Notes: generated by a model from the sequence alone, not told the origin. DNA of 64,000 nt from JAVXTH01 sp036642795 (GCA_036642795.1 JAVXTH010000001.1:1-64000), one strand, 5' to 3'. Shown: positions 37,457 to 46,208, numbered from the stretch's first letter. Made by a program: numbers and translations.

Positions 37457-38413
37457 TTAACGTTCAATCGATTCTAAGCTATTCAAATTCTCATACATAA
37501 TGGATAAATAATTCTTATTTGCTTTAATATCATTATTTGTTATCGAGGAAATATTTGATAAGTTAACGCTGATTAAACCAAGTTCTGATTTTATTTGTTC
37601 ATAAAGAGCCTTCATATCATCCGGCATATTTTCTTCGTAAGCAATGTAGCGAACTCCATCACTTATAATCCGTTGTTTGATTTCTTTCAACTGTGCATCC
37701 CCTGGTAAGGCCCCAAACTTCGATAAGACGATTGGGTAGATTTGAATTCCATAAGGCTTTTGCCAATAACCAAAGCTTGGCGTCATAGTGACAATTTGAA
37801 TTGGTTTTTTATTATTCTTTAATCCTTGAAATTCACTATCTAAACGAGCTAAATCATATTCTAGCTTATCATAATTATCTTCAAAGACTTTGGTATACTC
37901 TGGATATTCTTTAATAAAATAATCACGAATCGTAGAGCCCATTGAGGTCATTGCAATCGGATCCAACCAGATCATCGGATCTTTATTGTATACATCTAAG
38001 TTAGCAAAGACTTCCCCTTCATAATAAGGAGTTTCATTTGTAACATCGCTACCACTTATATTTGTAGTTGTATATCGTTTAAATTTATAAATAAAACTTC
38101 GTGTCCCTAAATCAACCATATTTACATTTGTCGAACGAATATCATCTAAGTATAGTTCCATATAAGGAGCTAATCCCCCAATGTAGAATAAGGCATCCGC
38201 TGCATCTAATTGTTTTTCAAAATCCTTGGTAATTTGAGCTCTTTGAATGATGGTATTATCCGATATCGTACAGGTATCAACATAATCTCCGCCTATTTGA
38301 GTTATTAAATAATGAATGGGATATACATTAGAACATATTTTTGGTTTACTAGGACTACAAGCACTTAATAATGAAATGCTTAAAAGCGCCACGAGTAAGA
38401 GTTTCTTTTTCAT
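37457..38413 (-). CDS. ZnuA/TroA-like lipoprotein lacking the metal-binding histidines
   Basis: 318 aa with a lipobox 'LLSAC' (Cys near 19), so exported and lipid-anchored. The fold pattern is that of zinc/manganese ABC binding proteins: 'NVYPIHYLITQIGGDYVD', 'QLDAADALFYIGGLAPYME', 'DPMIWLDPIAM', 'TMTPSFGYWQKPYGI'. The ligand histidines are replaced in each: the 'DPHxYxP' segment reads 'DNTIIQRAQ', 'DPHxWLDP' reads 'DPMIWLDP', and 'SHxAFGY' reads 'TPSFGY'. No ABC permease or ATPase is adjacent. It is either a binding protein for a different ligand or a structural derivative. AAGGAGG before the ATG. Confidence 0.65.
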   Translation of the reverse strand: MKKKLLLVALLSISLLSACSPSKPKICSNVYPIHYLITQIGGDYVDTCTISDNTIIQRAQITKDFEKQLDAADALFYIGGLAPYMELYLDDIRSTNVNMVDLGTRSFIYKFKRYTTTNISGSDVTNETPYYEGEVFANLDVYNKDPMIWLDPIAMTSMGSTIRDYFIKEYPEYTKVFEDNYDKLEYDLARLDSEFQGLKNNKKPIQIVTMTPSFGYWQKPYGIQIYPIVLSKFGALPGDAQLKEIKQRIISDGVRYIAYEENMPDDMKALYEQIKSELGLISVNLSNISSITNNDIKANKNYLSIMYENLNSLESIER

Positions 38414-38496
38414 AATCTTTCCTCCTTGCGCATAAATTATACCATAAATTTATGGGAACAACCTACTTATTTAAGATAGTGTCCAAGTTTTAATCC

Positions 38497-39285
38497 CTAT
38501 AAGATTGTAAAGTGGTTCGCTTTCGTTTTTTCATTATGATCTAAATAATAAGCAAGCCAATCTTCTTCTTTTAGCCAAAGCTGATGATAATGAATTAAAT
38601 TATATCTTTGTCGATAAATATCTTGATATTCATGAGCATAAAGAGCATAAGTAACGGGATGATAACGACGATATAAATAGAATTGTCTTTTCATTATCTT
38701 ACGCTGTTTAAAGGCAATCAAGATTTGTATGAATAAAAAGATCATCACCAAAAGTGAAGCAATGGTATGTTTCATAAAAAAACAATAAAAGAAACAGATT
38801 GCCAAACTTGAAAAAGCAAAGGTTAAGTTTTGCGCTATCTTAAAAGGAAACAGTAAATGTAGAAAAGAAGATAGGATTCGTCCTCCATCCAGTGGATATA
38901 TTGGTAATAGATTGAAAACTACAATTGAAAGATTTAAGTTTAATAAATAATCAAAAAAATTATTTGATATCAAATTCATTTGCTTTAATAACAAAAAAAA
39001 GCAGGGAAAGATTAAATGCATCAATGGGCCACTAATTAAGATCGCACCTTCATGGTAAACATTACCCCAGCCAATCCGTTCAATTTGAGCTCCAATACCA
39101 AAGGGATAAATCATAATCGAAGATATTTCATACTTAAAATAATGGGCAATAATCAAATGAGCAGCTTCATGAAATGCTAACATTAAAAAAATAAATAAAA
39201 CAATCAACAAACTATGATGATCGTATGCCAATACGATAAAGGGCAACCAAATAAATGAAATTCGAACTTTAGGAAGATAATGCAT
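38497..39285 (-). CDS. spoIVFB: SpoIVFB-like site-2 membrane metalloprotease (M50)
   Basis: 262 aa. Zinc motif 'HEAAH' (about residue 39) in a TM helix and 'NLLPIYPLDGGRI' (about 125), the third-ligand motif; about five to six TM segments. In Bacillus, SpoIVFB cleaves pro-sigma K in the mother cell. It overlaps the SpoIVFA-like gene by about 17 nt. No ribosome site is visible, so translation is probably coupled; a TTG two codons earlier is an alternative start. Its position after radC-mreC-mreD matches Bacillus. Confidence 0.8.
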   Translation of the reverse strand: MHYLPKVRISFIWLPFIVLAYDHHSLLIVLFIFLMLAFHEAAHLIIAHYFKYEISSIMIYPFGIGAQIERIGWGNVYHEGAILISGPLMHLIFPCFFLLLKQMNLISNNFFDYLLNLNLSIVVFNLLPIYPLDGGRILSSFLHLLFPFKIAQNLTFAFSSLAICFFYCFFMKHTIASLLVMIFLFIQILIAFKQRKIMKRQFYLYRRYHPVTYALYAHEYQDIYRQRYNLIHYHQLWLKEEDWLAYYLDHNEKTKANHFTIL

Positions 39286-39835
39286 GTTCAAGCGTAATTA
39301 CTTTTTTATCTTTAATTAAATCCAATGTTATATGCTCATGAAAAGAACCGATGATATCATCTTTCATAATTCTTTCATTAACTTTTGAATCACAACTTAA
39401 TAGATTTCCATAAGTTGCGATAACCCCATTGTCATGAGCAACAGAAACTAAGTAATGGTTTTCTTTGTCTTTTTGAATATGAATAATTACACCATTCAAT
39501 AAGGCATAAACAGAATTCGTTCCATTGGTATACGAGCGATCTTTCAATAATGTATAAGAAGGTTTACTCGATACACTCTCATCTTTCAAAGTAAACCAAT
39601 CTTCAAAAGGAAGCCAAGAACTAATTTTATTTATATTCAGATTGATTCCTACTTTTTTTAAATTTATAAAGCCAACTTTTTCATTAATCCCATACCCTAA
39701 TGCTAGGATTGCCATAATCATGATTAAAAGTGTTGAACGATATAAGAAATTAAAAAAATGATGCGTTTTATGCTTCGTTTCTTTTTGATATTTACGATTA
39801 TGAATTCTTTTACGAATATGATTCATGTCATTCAT
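39269..39835 (-). CDS. SpoIVFA-like membrane protein with M23-type fold
   Basis: 188 aa. Basic cytoplasmic N-terminus, one TM helix (about 31-50), then an extracytoplasmic domain whose end ('GVIIHIQKDKENHYLVSVAHDNGVIATYGNLLSC ... DIIGSF') follows the LytM/M23 fold but lacks the zinc-binding H-x-H set. That is how SpoIVFA looks. By neighbourhood it should hold SpoIVFB in the engulfing membrane. GGAGGATAATAT precedes the ATG. Confidence 0.65.
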   Translation of the reverse strand: MNDMNHIRKRIHNRKYQKETKHKTHHFFNFLYRSTLLIMIMAILALGYGINEKVGFINLKKVGINLNINKISSWLPFEDWFTLKDESVSSKPSYTLLKDRSYTNGTNSVYALLNGVIIHIQKDKENHYLVSVAHDNGVIATYGNLLSCDSKVNERIMKDDIIGSFHEHITLDLIKDKKVITLEHALSS

Positions 39836-39890
39836 ATATTATCCTCCCATACTTAATATATGCATCCTATATTAATATAGAAGTTAAAAA

Positions 39891-39912
39891 AAGATGAAGT
39901 TTCCTTCATCTT
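39891..39912 (-). terminator. Terminator of the second AI-2E permease gene
   Basis: AAGATGAAG (39891-39899) pairs with CTTCATCTT (39904-39912), loop of 4, followed on the minus strand by a T run. Confidence 0.8.
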
Positions 39913-41002
39913 AAGCTTCCTTATTGGGATCTATGATTTGCGCATGAACATAAAAGGCTGAACGAATTGCGATTGCCAAGGGAACCGAAACCATGATTCC
40001 AACTGCCCCATAAATAACGCCACCCGCAAACACCGCAAACAAAGTAGTAAGTGGTCCTAAATAACTACGTTTCTTATGAATGAGTGGTGAAATTACATAA
40101 GCATCTATATTTGATAAAACAACAATTCCAACGAGTAAGAAGAAAATTCGAATCGGCGGTAAGGTTAAAGCCGTTAAAATGGCAATTCCATTCGCAATCG
40201 TTCCTCCAAGATAAGGAACCATAACTCCTATGGCCGTTAAAATTGCTACAATCAACCAGTCTTGATGACCGATTAAATAATAAAACAATGAATATTCAAT
40301 AAATTTAATGAACATTAAGATCAATAATGATTTAATATATACACTTACATCTTCATTAATACGACTTAAATATAATTCATTTTTATCTGATATGAAATGG
40401 GTAATTTTTTTAATATTAACCTTGATTCGATCAAAATCAAATAACATATAAATAGCAATGATAATTGAAAATAAAGTAGTTGTGAATACATTTAAAAATG
40501 TATTCATAAAGCCTGGTAGTGATGAAACAAAACCTGGCAACCAATTTTCATAGGATTGTAAGAACTTAATAATGGTAGCTGATAAACTATCAATAATCGT
40601 TATTTCTTCTTTCGGATGAATAAATTCATTAAGTTTAATATTTACCCAACGAACTCCATCGACAAGCGAACCTAGAAAGGCAACAATTTTATCATAAATA
40701 ATTGGTAATAATACTAAAATCAAAAGTGAAAATACAGCAATTACAACCAACCAAAAAATAACAATTGAAATGTTCTTTGGCACACCTTTTTTTTGAAGAT
40801 ACTCAATCAAAGGTGAAATAATATAAGCTAAGACAAAACCAATTATAAAGGGTTCCATGATTGAAATAATCGTCGATACCCAAGTTCCCCAAACCGTCGT
40901 AGTCGCTTTTAATAAGTATAAGATTAAAAGAGTAGCTCCAATTTTAGTAAGTAAAGGCAACGAAATTTTTTCATCAATTTTCTTAAGAACATTACGAATC
41001 AT
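39911..41002 (-). CDS. AI-2E/TqsA-family permease (second)
   Basis: 363 aa, same family as 20272-21456 with about eight TM helices and the motif 'LTAIGVMVPYLGGTIANGIAIL' / 'SPLIHKKRSYLGPLTTLFAVFAGG'. Start ATG 41002 has AGG 8 nt upstream; a GTG three codons earlier lies inside that site. It occupies the place where Bacillus has minC-minD, between mreD and spoIVFA. It has its own terminator; substrate unknown. Confidence 0.82.
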   Translation of the reverse strand: MIRNVLKKIDEKISLPLLTKIGATLLILYLLKATTTVWGTWVSTIISIMEPFIIGFVLAYIISPLIEYLQKKGVPKNISIVIFWLVVIAVFSLLILVLLPIIYDKIVAFLGSLVDGVRWVNIKLNEFIHPKEEITIIDSLSATIIKFLQSYENWLPGFVSSLPGFMNTFLNVFTTTLFSIIIAIYMLFDFDRIKVNIKKITHFISDKNELYLSRINEDVSVYIKSLLILMFIKFIEYSLFYYLIGHQDWLIVAILTAIGVMVPYLGGTIANGIAILTALTLPPIRIFFLLVGIVVLSNIDAYVISPLIHKKRSYLGPLTTLFAVFAGGVIYGAVGIMVSVPLAIAIRSAFYVHAQIIDPNKEA

Positions 41003-41097
41003 TCGTTTCACCTACTTTCTATGGTATTTTAACATTTTTTTATAAAAAAAACTACCACTACGCAAAAATGGTTCATAAAAGCGCAATTCATAAAAAG

Positions 41098-41126
41098 ATT
41101 GGTTATCAAATAATTTGATAACCAAT
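41098..41126 (-). terminator. Terminator after mreD
   Basis: Perfect 13-bp stem (41098-41110 with 41114-41126) closed by a tight loop; on the minus strand TCTTTTTA follows. Confidence 0.75.
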
Positions 41127-41140
41127 ATCTACTTCTATTC

Positions 41141-41698
41141 TTATCGTTTCGATAATAATTTAACCCATTCCAAATGTTCTTCTTTTCGAATTTTCTTATC
41201 TTTAATCAAAAGATAATCATCTTTTATTCTTCCCAAGAATACAACAATTATAACAAGAACTGCATTGCCGATTAAAGTAATAAATTCACGATTTACAAAC
41301 CACTCGTAAAGTGTCATATACGTATGTTGTTGTAAGGATATAACACTAAACACAAGAAATTCTTTCACAAATATGGTGGAAACGACTAAAACTAATAATT
41401 CAATTAACGTATCCGTCATATGTTTACTCCAAAAGTAAACGATGATTGAAACAATCGTGAAGATAATCATGTATAGCATAAAGGTTCTTGCGAAAAAGAA
41501 ATCATAAAACATTCCATAACAACAAGCAAACAAACAGGCATTGAGTAAATTGAATTTACGGATTGTTAAAATCATTGCCGCAAAACCTAAACAAGGAATA
41601 AAAATTGAATGGGTTAATAAAAAGTTGGAAGGAAATAAAACCATTAAGATACCATCAATCATCGTACAGACGAAAACAAATAAAATATGGACTCGCAT
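41141..41698 (-). CDS. mreD: Rod-shape determining protein MreD
   Basis: 185 aa with five to six TM helices and the MreD pattern of a short, wholly hydrophobic protein after mreC ('MYDFFFARTFMLYMIIF'-type loop). Part of the elongation machinery linking MreB filaments to wall synthases. Its ATG is 3 nt after the mreC stop. No mreB gene lies in this cluster. Confidence 0.85.
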   Translation of the reverse strand: MRVHILFVFVCTMIDGILMVLFPSNFLLTHSIFIPCLGFAAMILTIRKFNLLNACLFACCYGMFYDFFFARTFMLYMIIFTIVSIIVYFWSKHMTDTLIELLVLVVSTIFVKEFLVFSVISLQQHTYMTLYEWFVNREFITLIGNAVLVIIVVFLGRIKDDYLLIKDKKIRKEEHLEWVKLLSKR

Positions 41699-41700
41699 AT

Positions 41701-42537
41701 TTATTCCTCCACCTGATTAATAACACTTACATAATGAAAATTCGCAAAATCAGCACCGGGTGTAACTAATAGTTTTTTCCCGATTTCATTATCGAGATCA
41801 CTTATTTTTTTGATTTTTCCTACATAGAGACCACTTGGATATTTACCACCCAATCCGGATGTAATTACATTCATGTTTTTCTTAACTTTATCATTGTTTA
41901 CAAATAACTTGACTACAAAACAACCTTGATCACTATCGTAGTAATCTAAAATACCTTCACTACTTTCACTATCGCTAATGGCAATTTTAACGCTAAGCTT
42001 CTCTTTTCGATCTTCATTCGTTAATAATTTTACGACGCTTGTATTAAAATTCACACTTTCCACACTGCCAATTAAGCCACTTTCAGAAATGACTGCCATG
42101 TTTTCCTTGATATTATCTTTCAATCCTCGATTGATAACAATATGTGCATTCCACATTGAATCATCACGTTTCATTACTTTTGCATTAATCTTTGTATATT
42201 GTGGTAATGACTCATCCATTTTATTTAAGGCTAGTAATTCTTTGTTTTGTCTTTTTAACTCTTGATTACTAACTTCATACATCTTTTCGCTTGATAATTG
42301 TTTTTTTAACAAATCATTTTCATGTTTAACATTCCAAAGCGATGAAAAATCACTGGTCCAATTCTTTAATGTTTCAATTGGATGATCAATTAATGAATAT
42401 TTTAGCATTGTAAAAGACTCATAACCAAGTTTCGATACAAGATTACCATCTTGCATACTTTTGCTTATGAAACCGAATAATGTGAAAAACACAATTAAGC
42501 CAATTACTATTTTTTGGAAACGAGTAAATCTTGACAT
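41701..42537 (-). CDS. mreC: Rod-shape determining protein MreC
   Basis: 278 aa. One N-terminal TM (about 10-28), a coiled coil (about 65-100, with the 'ENDLLKKQL' start) and two beta-barrel subdomains with 'NRGLKDNIKENMAVISESGLIG' and 'VTSGLGGKYPSGLYVGKI', the standard MreC core. The extracytoplasmic scaffold binds PBP2 and MreD. AAGGTG 5 nt before the ATG. It follows radC by 54 nt. Confidence 0.9.
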   Translation of the reverse strand: MSRFTRFQKIVIGLIVFFTLFGFISKSMQDGNLVSKLGYESFTMLKYSLIDHPIETLKNWTSDFSSLWNVKHENDLLKKQLSSEKMYEVSNQELKRQNKELLALNKMDESLPQYTKINAKVMKRDDSMWNAHIVINRGLKDNIKENMAVISESGLIGSVESVNFNTSVVKLLTNEDRKEKLSVKIAISDSESSEGILDYYDSDQGCFVVKLFVNNDKVKKNMNVITSGLGGKYPSGLYVGKIKKISDLDNEIGKKLLVTPGADFANFHYVSVINQVEE

Positions 42538-42591
42538 CAAATCACCTTCACAATCGCTACTTATTTATTATATAGTCAAACTTGAATAACT

Positions 42592-43275
42592 TCAATCAAT
42601 AAGTAGTTTTTGCGCAAAACTTATGTAATTATTTTTCCCGACAATAATGTGGTCCAATAATGGAATTCCCACAATATCCCCGGTTTCTTTAAGACATCTA
42701 GTCGTGATAATATCATTTTCACTGGGTTGAGGATCCCCACTTGGATGATTATGAGCCACCATTATCTTTGCGGCTTTTTTCTCAATTGCCTCTTTATAAA
42801 CTTCACGAGGATGAACTACACTGGCATTTAAAGAACCGATGAATAGTGTTTTATATGAAATGATATGATTTTTATTATCTAAGAATATAACAATAAAATG
42901 CTCTTGTGATGAAAACCCAATTTCTTTATTTAACCAATCAACAATCACTTTAGGATGATTCACTTGAATCCTTTCTTGTTTGCTTTGATCAAAAGCAATT
43001 CTTTTACTTAATTCAAAACATGCCAAAATCTGTAATGCCTTTGTTTCTTTGATTCCTTTGATGGTTGTTAGCGTGCTCATATCAAGTGATAAGATATCAC
43101 ATAAGGAATGACCTAACATTAGAATATGATCCGCTAATTGCATAGCACTGCTGCCTTTAGTCCCACTACGAATAATAATTGCTAATAAGTCACGATTTGA
43201 AATCGATTCAATTCCATTTAATATAGCTTTTTCACGAGGCCGTTCTGCTTCACTCATTTCTTTTACTTTCATCAT
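42592..43275 (-). CDS. radC: RadC/JAB-domain protein
   Basis: 227 aa. N-terminal helix-hairpin-helix (about 30-80, 'LLAIIIRSGTKG') and C-terminal JAB/MPN metalloprotease-like domain with 'HNHPSGDPQPSENDI' and the upstream catalytic-type Glu. The biological role is not settled; earlier DNA-repair assignment is doubtful. GGAG 7 nt before the ATG. It overlaps the SpoIIB-like gene by 26 nt. Confidence 0.9.
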   Translation of the reverse strand: MMKVKEMSEAERPREKAILNGIESISNRDLLAIIIRSGTKGSSAMQLADHILMLGHSLCDILSLDMSTLTTIKGIKETKALQILACFELSKRIAFDQSKQERIQVNHPKVIVDWLNKEIGFSSQEHFIVIFLDNKNHIISYKTLFIGSLNASVVHPREVYKEAIEKKAAKIMVAHNHPSGDPQPSENDIITTRCLKETGDIVGIPLLDHIIVGKNNYISFAQKLLID

Positions 43276-43675
43276 TTATCAACTCCAATGCATTAGCATA
43301 GTCTTTACTCTTAATAGCGTTTGAAATCATTGAATCTTTTGTTGTTATCTTTTTTAATAAAAAGTTCATTTTCAATTGATTCAATTTTTCTTGCTGTGCT
43401 ATGGTTTCCTTTTTAAGCGTGCTGACCCCACTTACAACACCCGTTAAATCACCGTTTTTCATTCGATATGCTTTACATCCTGCCGCTTCTAATCGTTCCA
43501 TTATATTAATGACACTTTCTTCTTTTTGATATAAACCAACTTGATTCATATACAAATGTTGTTGGCTTTCACCTTTGACTTGCTGACAAAAAGTCGCAAA
43601 GACAAAATAATAGAAAGATGTAAATACAATGGTAAGTATCAGCGCAAAGAAATAAATCAATTTTCGATTTCCCAC
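43250..43675 (-). CDS. SpoIIB-like membrane protein with SPOR-type domain
   Basis: 141 aa. One N-terminal TM (about 8-27), then a short SPOR-like alpha/beta unit: 'YMNQVGLYQKEESVINIMERLEAAGCKAYRMKNGDLTGVVSG', a strand ('QVGLY'), helix and strand. In Bacillus spoIIB, a SPOR protein, lies just upstream of maf-radC-mreB, so the context fits an engulfment role. Start GTG 43675 has GAGG 8 nt upstream; the ATG at 43681 is also possible. The assignment rests on fold pattern and synteny. Confidence 0.5.
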   Translation of the reverse strand: MGNRKLIYFFALILTIVFTSFYYFVFATFCQQVKGESQQHLYMNQVGLYQKEESVINIMERLEAAGCKAYRMKNGDLTGVVSGVSTLKKETIAQQEKLNQLKMNFLLKKITTKDSMISNAIKSKDYANALELINDESKRNE

Positions 43676-43728
43676 ACCCATCACCTCAGTAAAGACTATG
43701 CTACTTCATTCATTAATATGATGCTTTT

Positions 43729-43845
43729 CTATCCCCAGCGTAAGCTAAGTCCACCAAAGGAAAAACGACCGCGAGGACTAAACAAAATCTTACCAATGGC
43801 TGCAATGCCTGCAGCAATCGCTAGATATCCTAGATAGCTTCCCAT
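43729..43845 (-). CDS. 38-residue small hydrophobic peptide
   Basis: A complete short frame with a strong site TAAGGAGG 7 nt before the ATG. The product starts MGSYLGYLAIAAGIAAIGKI and ends with a basic 'FSPRGRFSFGGLSLRWG' tail: one short TM or amphipathic helix plus an Arg/Gly tail. It lies upstream of the SpoIIB-like gene on the same strand and may be cotranscribed. No known family; the sporulation context makes a small spore or membrane-localising peptide plausible but unproved. Confidence 0.55.
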   Translation of the reverse strand: MGSYLGYLAIAAGIAAIGKILFSPRGRFSFGGLSLRWG

Positions 43846-43900
43846 ACTATAACCTCCTTATACTACCTGATACGTAGTGCTTGATTGCATACCTAAAAAA

Positions 43901-43920
43901 AAAGAATAGTTTTATTCTTT
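43901..43920 (-). terminator. Terminator of the MBL-fold hydrolase gene
   Basis: AAAGAATA (43901-43908) pairs with TATTCTTT (43913-43920), loop of 4; a T run of nine follows on the minus strand. Confidence 0.75.
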
Positions 43921-43928
43921 TTCTCTAA

Positions 43929-44612
43929 CTAAATAGTTGATTCATCAATCATGAATACTTGGTTGTGGTGTTTTATTTTAATTATTTTATTGAGTGGATC
44001 CAGAGTTTCACTCACTTGCCTAATTAATTCATAATCGTCCCAACAATGCATCGGAACAATATAATCTACATGGCATTGCTTCATGAAATATTGAAGTCCG
44101 TAACTTGCTGCTTGTTTTAAACGAGGATCTAAAACAATAAAAGCAAGATTGATAGGTTCATCTTTTAATTTATCGATTTCATGTTGATAAGCAAGTCGCA
44201 TTTCCTCATTCTCTTCATCACTACTCTCATCCATCCAATTCCAATCATTTAAATCACCTGCATGAAAAATACAAAGTTGTTCAAGTTTTACTAAAAAGCC
44301 AACACCTTCATCGGTTGATTTTAAGGTTGAAATCTCTATATCATCCAATAATAAAGTTTGATTTGCCGACATAAAATGAACCCCTTGGTGAAGTGTTTGA
44401 CAATCATCCGAAATAATATAACTTGGCTTAAAATCTTTAAACAACTTAAAGATATCTTGATTATAATGATCTCCATGAGCATGAGAAACAAAAATATAAG
44501 TTGGTTTATTAGAATCTAGCTCGCTGATATCACCCTTAATATAATCAAATATTAAGTTATGATGAGCCCCTTCTACACAAAATCCACTATGTTCAAAATA
44601 GGTAACACGCAT
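43929..44612 (-). CDS. MBL-fold metallo-hydrolase
   Basis: 227 aa. The zinc motif 'HAHGDH' (about 44-49), 'FHAGDLNDW' and 'VPMHCWDDY' give the metallo-beta-lactamase fold ligands; the sequence resembles the UlaG/YtkL-like cytoplasmic group. Substrate unknown. Together with the upstream transglutaminase-like lipoprotein gene (14 nt away) it may form a two-gene operon. Confidence 0.78.
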   Translation of the reverse strand: MRVTYFEHSGFCVEGAHHNLIFDYIKGDISELDSNKPTYIFVSHAHGDHYNQDIFKLFKDFKPSYIISDDCQTLHQGVHFMSANQTLLLDDIEISTLKSTDEGVGFLVKLEQLCIFHAGDLNDWNWMDESSDEENEEMRLAYQHEIDKLKDEPINLAFIVLDPRLKQAASYGLQYFMKQCHVDYIVPMHCWDDYELIRQVSETLDPLNKIIKIKHHNQVFMIDESTI

Positions 44613-44625
44613 CTTATTCCCTCCT

Positions 44626-45717
44626 TTAAATTATAAACACGAGTACATTAACGTTTGGAATCGCAACATAATGAATGGTTTCTAAATCAATTCCCTGCTG
44701 CTTCGCAAGTTCAAAGAAGCGATAATCATCAATTAATATTTGTTTTAATTGATAAGCGATTGCCTCATCGCTGCACTTAAACATAATCGTATGTTCACCC
44801 TTTAACTTTGCTTCTGCTAATAGACGCGTCATTTTCACTTCATCATAAGAATCAAAATAAGCATCTTGTTTCACAAAGTAATTATCATCGATTGCCATAC
44901 TTTCTTCATACTCATAATTTGGTTGATATAATTCAAGCATTTCTTTACTGCTGATTGCGAAATAAGCATAACGAAAATCATTTTCTTCATCATCACCAAA
45001 GGTAGCATCTAAATAATAATAATTTCCATCCATTTTCACCATATTCCAAGCATGAGCACCATTATTTTCACTCGCAAAGCCACTTACTTTAGAAGCACCA
45101 GGCATATAATGACAATCAATGTTCATTTGATTACATAAATACTGAATGCTTTTCGCATAGCCTGCACAAACTGATTTGCCTTTCATAAATACACTGAGAA
45201 TCGTTTGATTATCTTTGCTTTGCTTATCATATACGGTGTGATCAATAATATAATCGTAAAGATATTTAACTTTATCATAATCACTCGCATCACTTGCCAT
45301 ACCATTTATTATTTTATTACTGACTTGCTTCAACTGTTGATCTAATTGTTTTCTTTGTTTTTTTGTCTTTGTATAATGAAACGTAATCGAGCGAATTATT
45401 TTCTTTTTATATTTTTCATCACGGTAAGTAAAATCACCTGCCCAATAAATATTAGGATGGTCATCTAAGACGTTTGTATATAAAGAAACAAAATCAATAT
45501 TTTTAGTGATTTCACAACGAAGGGTTTTTTTCTGTTGCATTAAAGCTAAATATATTTGATCATAGATTATTTTTTCTTTTTTATTACATTGCTTTTGTGC
45601 ATAATGAAAACTTAAATCATTCTTTACATATTGTTCCTTTAACTTTTCATCGTTACTAACATACGTACATCCACTTAATAAAAAGATTGATAGTAATAAT
45701 AAGACTATTCTTCGCAT
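44626..45717 (-). CDS. Transglutaminase-like lipoprotein
   Basis: 363 aa. Lipobox 'LLSGC' (Cys near 17). The transglutaminase core has 'GKSVCAGYAKSIQYLCNQMNI' (catalytic Cys), 'GAHAWNMVKMDG' (His) and 'YYLDATFGD' (Asp), a complete triad near residues 180-240. A small C-terminal alpha/beta region follows. Exported and lipid-anchored; the family includes peptidases and cross-linking enzymes, so which reaction is open. Confidence 0.8.
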   Translation of the reverse strand: MRRIVLLLLSIFLLSGCTYVSNDEKLKEQYVKNDLSFHYAQKQCNKKEKIIYDQIYLALMQQKKTLRCEITKNIDFVSLYTNVLDDHPNIYWAGDFTYRDEKYKKKIIRSITFHYTKTKKQRKQLDQQLKQVSNKIINGMASDASDYDKVKYLYDYIIDHTVYDKQSKDNQTILSVFMKGKSVCAGYAKSIQYLCNQMNIDCHYMPGASKVSGFASENNGAHAWNMVKMDGNYYYLDATFGDDEENDFRYAYFAISSKEMLELYQPNYEYEESMAIDDNYFVKQDAYFDSYDEVKMTRLLAEAKLKGEHTIMFKCSDEAIAYQLKQILIDDYRFFELAKQQGIDLETIHYVAIPNVNVLVFII

Positions 45718-45805
45718 ATGCTTTCCCTTTCAATTAAACACAGATCTATTTTAGGTACCCTTAACTATATAGTATGCTCTGAATGATAATTAATCAATCA
45801 AAAAA

Positions 45806-45836
45806 AGTTCCTAGATGAATGAAACATCCAGAAACT
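45806..45836 (-). terminator. Terminator of the tRNA-Ser transcript
   Basis: Arms 45806-45817 and 45825-45836 pair (two G-U), loop of 7, followed by seven T on the minus strand, just after the tRNA 3' end. Confidence 0.75.
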
Positions 45837-45848
45837 AAAATAATCTTA

Positions 45849-45863
45849 TGGCGGAGAGCATGA
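45849..45863 (-). tRNA. Partial tRNA-Ser 3' end abutting the assembly gap
   Basis: The 15 bases are identical to the 3' end (including CCA) of the complete tRNA-Ser at 45966-46053; the rest would lie in the run of N. Either a second tandem tRNA-Ser or an artefact of two contig ends sharing the same 17 bases. Confidence 0.5.
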
Positions 45864-45963
45864 NNNNNNNNNNNNNNNNNNNNNNNNNNNNNNNNNNNNN
45901 NNNNNNNNNNNNNNNNNNNNNNNNNNNNNNNNNNNNNNNNNNNNNNNNNNNNNNNNNNNNNNN
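45864..45963. other. Assembly gap (100 N)
   Basis: Exactly 100 N, typical of a scaffold join of unknown true size. The same 17-base string flanks both sides, so the real distance could even be negative (an overlap). Confidence 0.95.
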
Positions 45964-45965
45964 TA

Positions 45966-46053
45966 TGGCGGAGAGCATGAGATTCGAACTCACGGTAGCT
46001 TTCACTACGCCACCTTTCCAAGATGGTGCCTTAAACCGCTCGGCCAACTCTCC
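45966..46053 (-). tRNA. tRNA-Ser(GGA)
   Basis: 88 nt cloverleaf with acceptor GGAGAGT/GCTCTCC, anticodon loop TTGGAAA (anticodon GGA), the long variable arm of class II tRNAs (CGTAGTGAAAGCTACC), T-loop TTCGAAT and encoded CCA. Confidence 0.93.
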
Positions 46054-46067
46054 AAGAGTACTTCTCT

Positions 46068-46095
46068 ATTTTATCGGGTTTAGCTAATTTGTCAA
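46068..46095 (-). promoter_or_regulatory. Promoter of tRNA-Ser
   Basis: Minus strand: -35 TTGACA (46090-46095), 16-bp spacer, -10 TAAAAT (46068-46073), 14 nt before the tRNA 5' end. Confidence 0.75.
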
Positions 46096-46208
46096 ACTTT
46101 TTCTAACGCAAATGATAATTATATTCCATTTTAAAGTCATCCCTTAAATTCACTTTACGAATCTTAAAACGCTTTCTAAAAAATAATTAGAATTCATCCC
46201 TATTAGTA

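Noticed and set aside
38128..38140. TTGTCGAAC as a 0A box
   Set aside because: It is inside the coding region of the ZnuA-like lipoprotein with no promoter near it; such matches are expected by chance.
45794..46087. Open frames spanning the run of N
   Set aside because: They exist only because N codons carry no stops; the region is tRNA-Ser and terminator.
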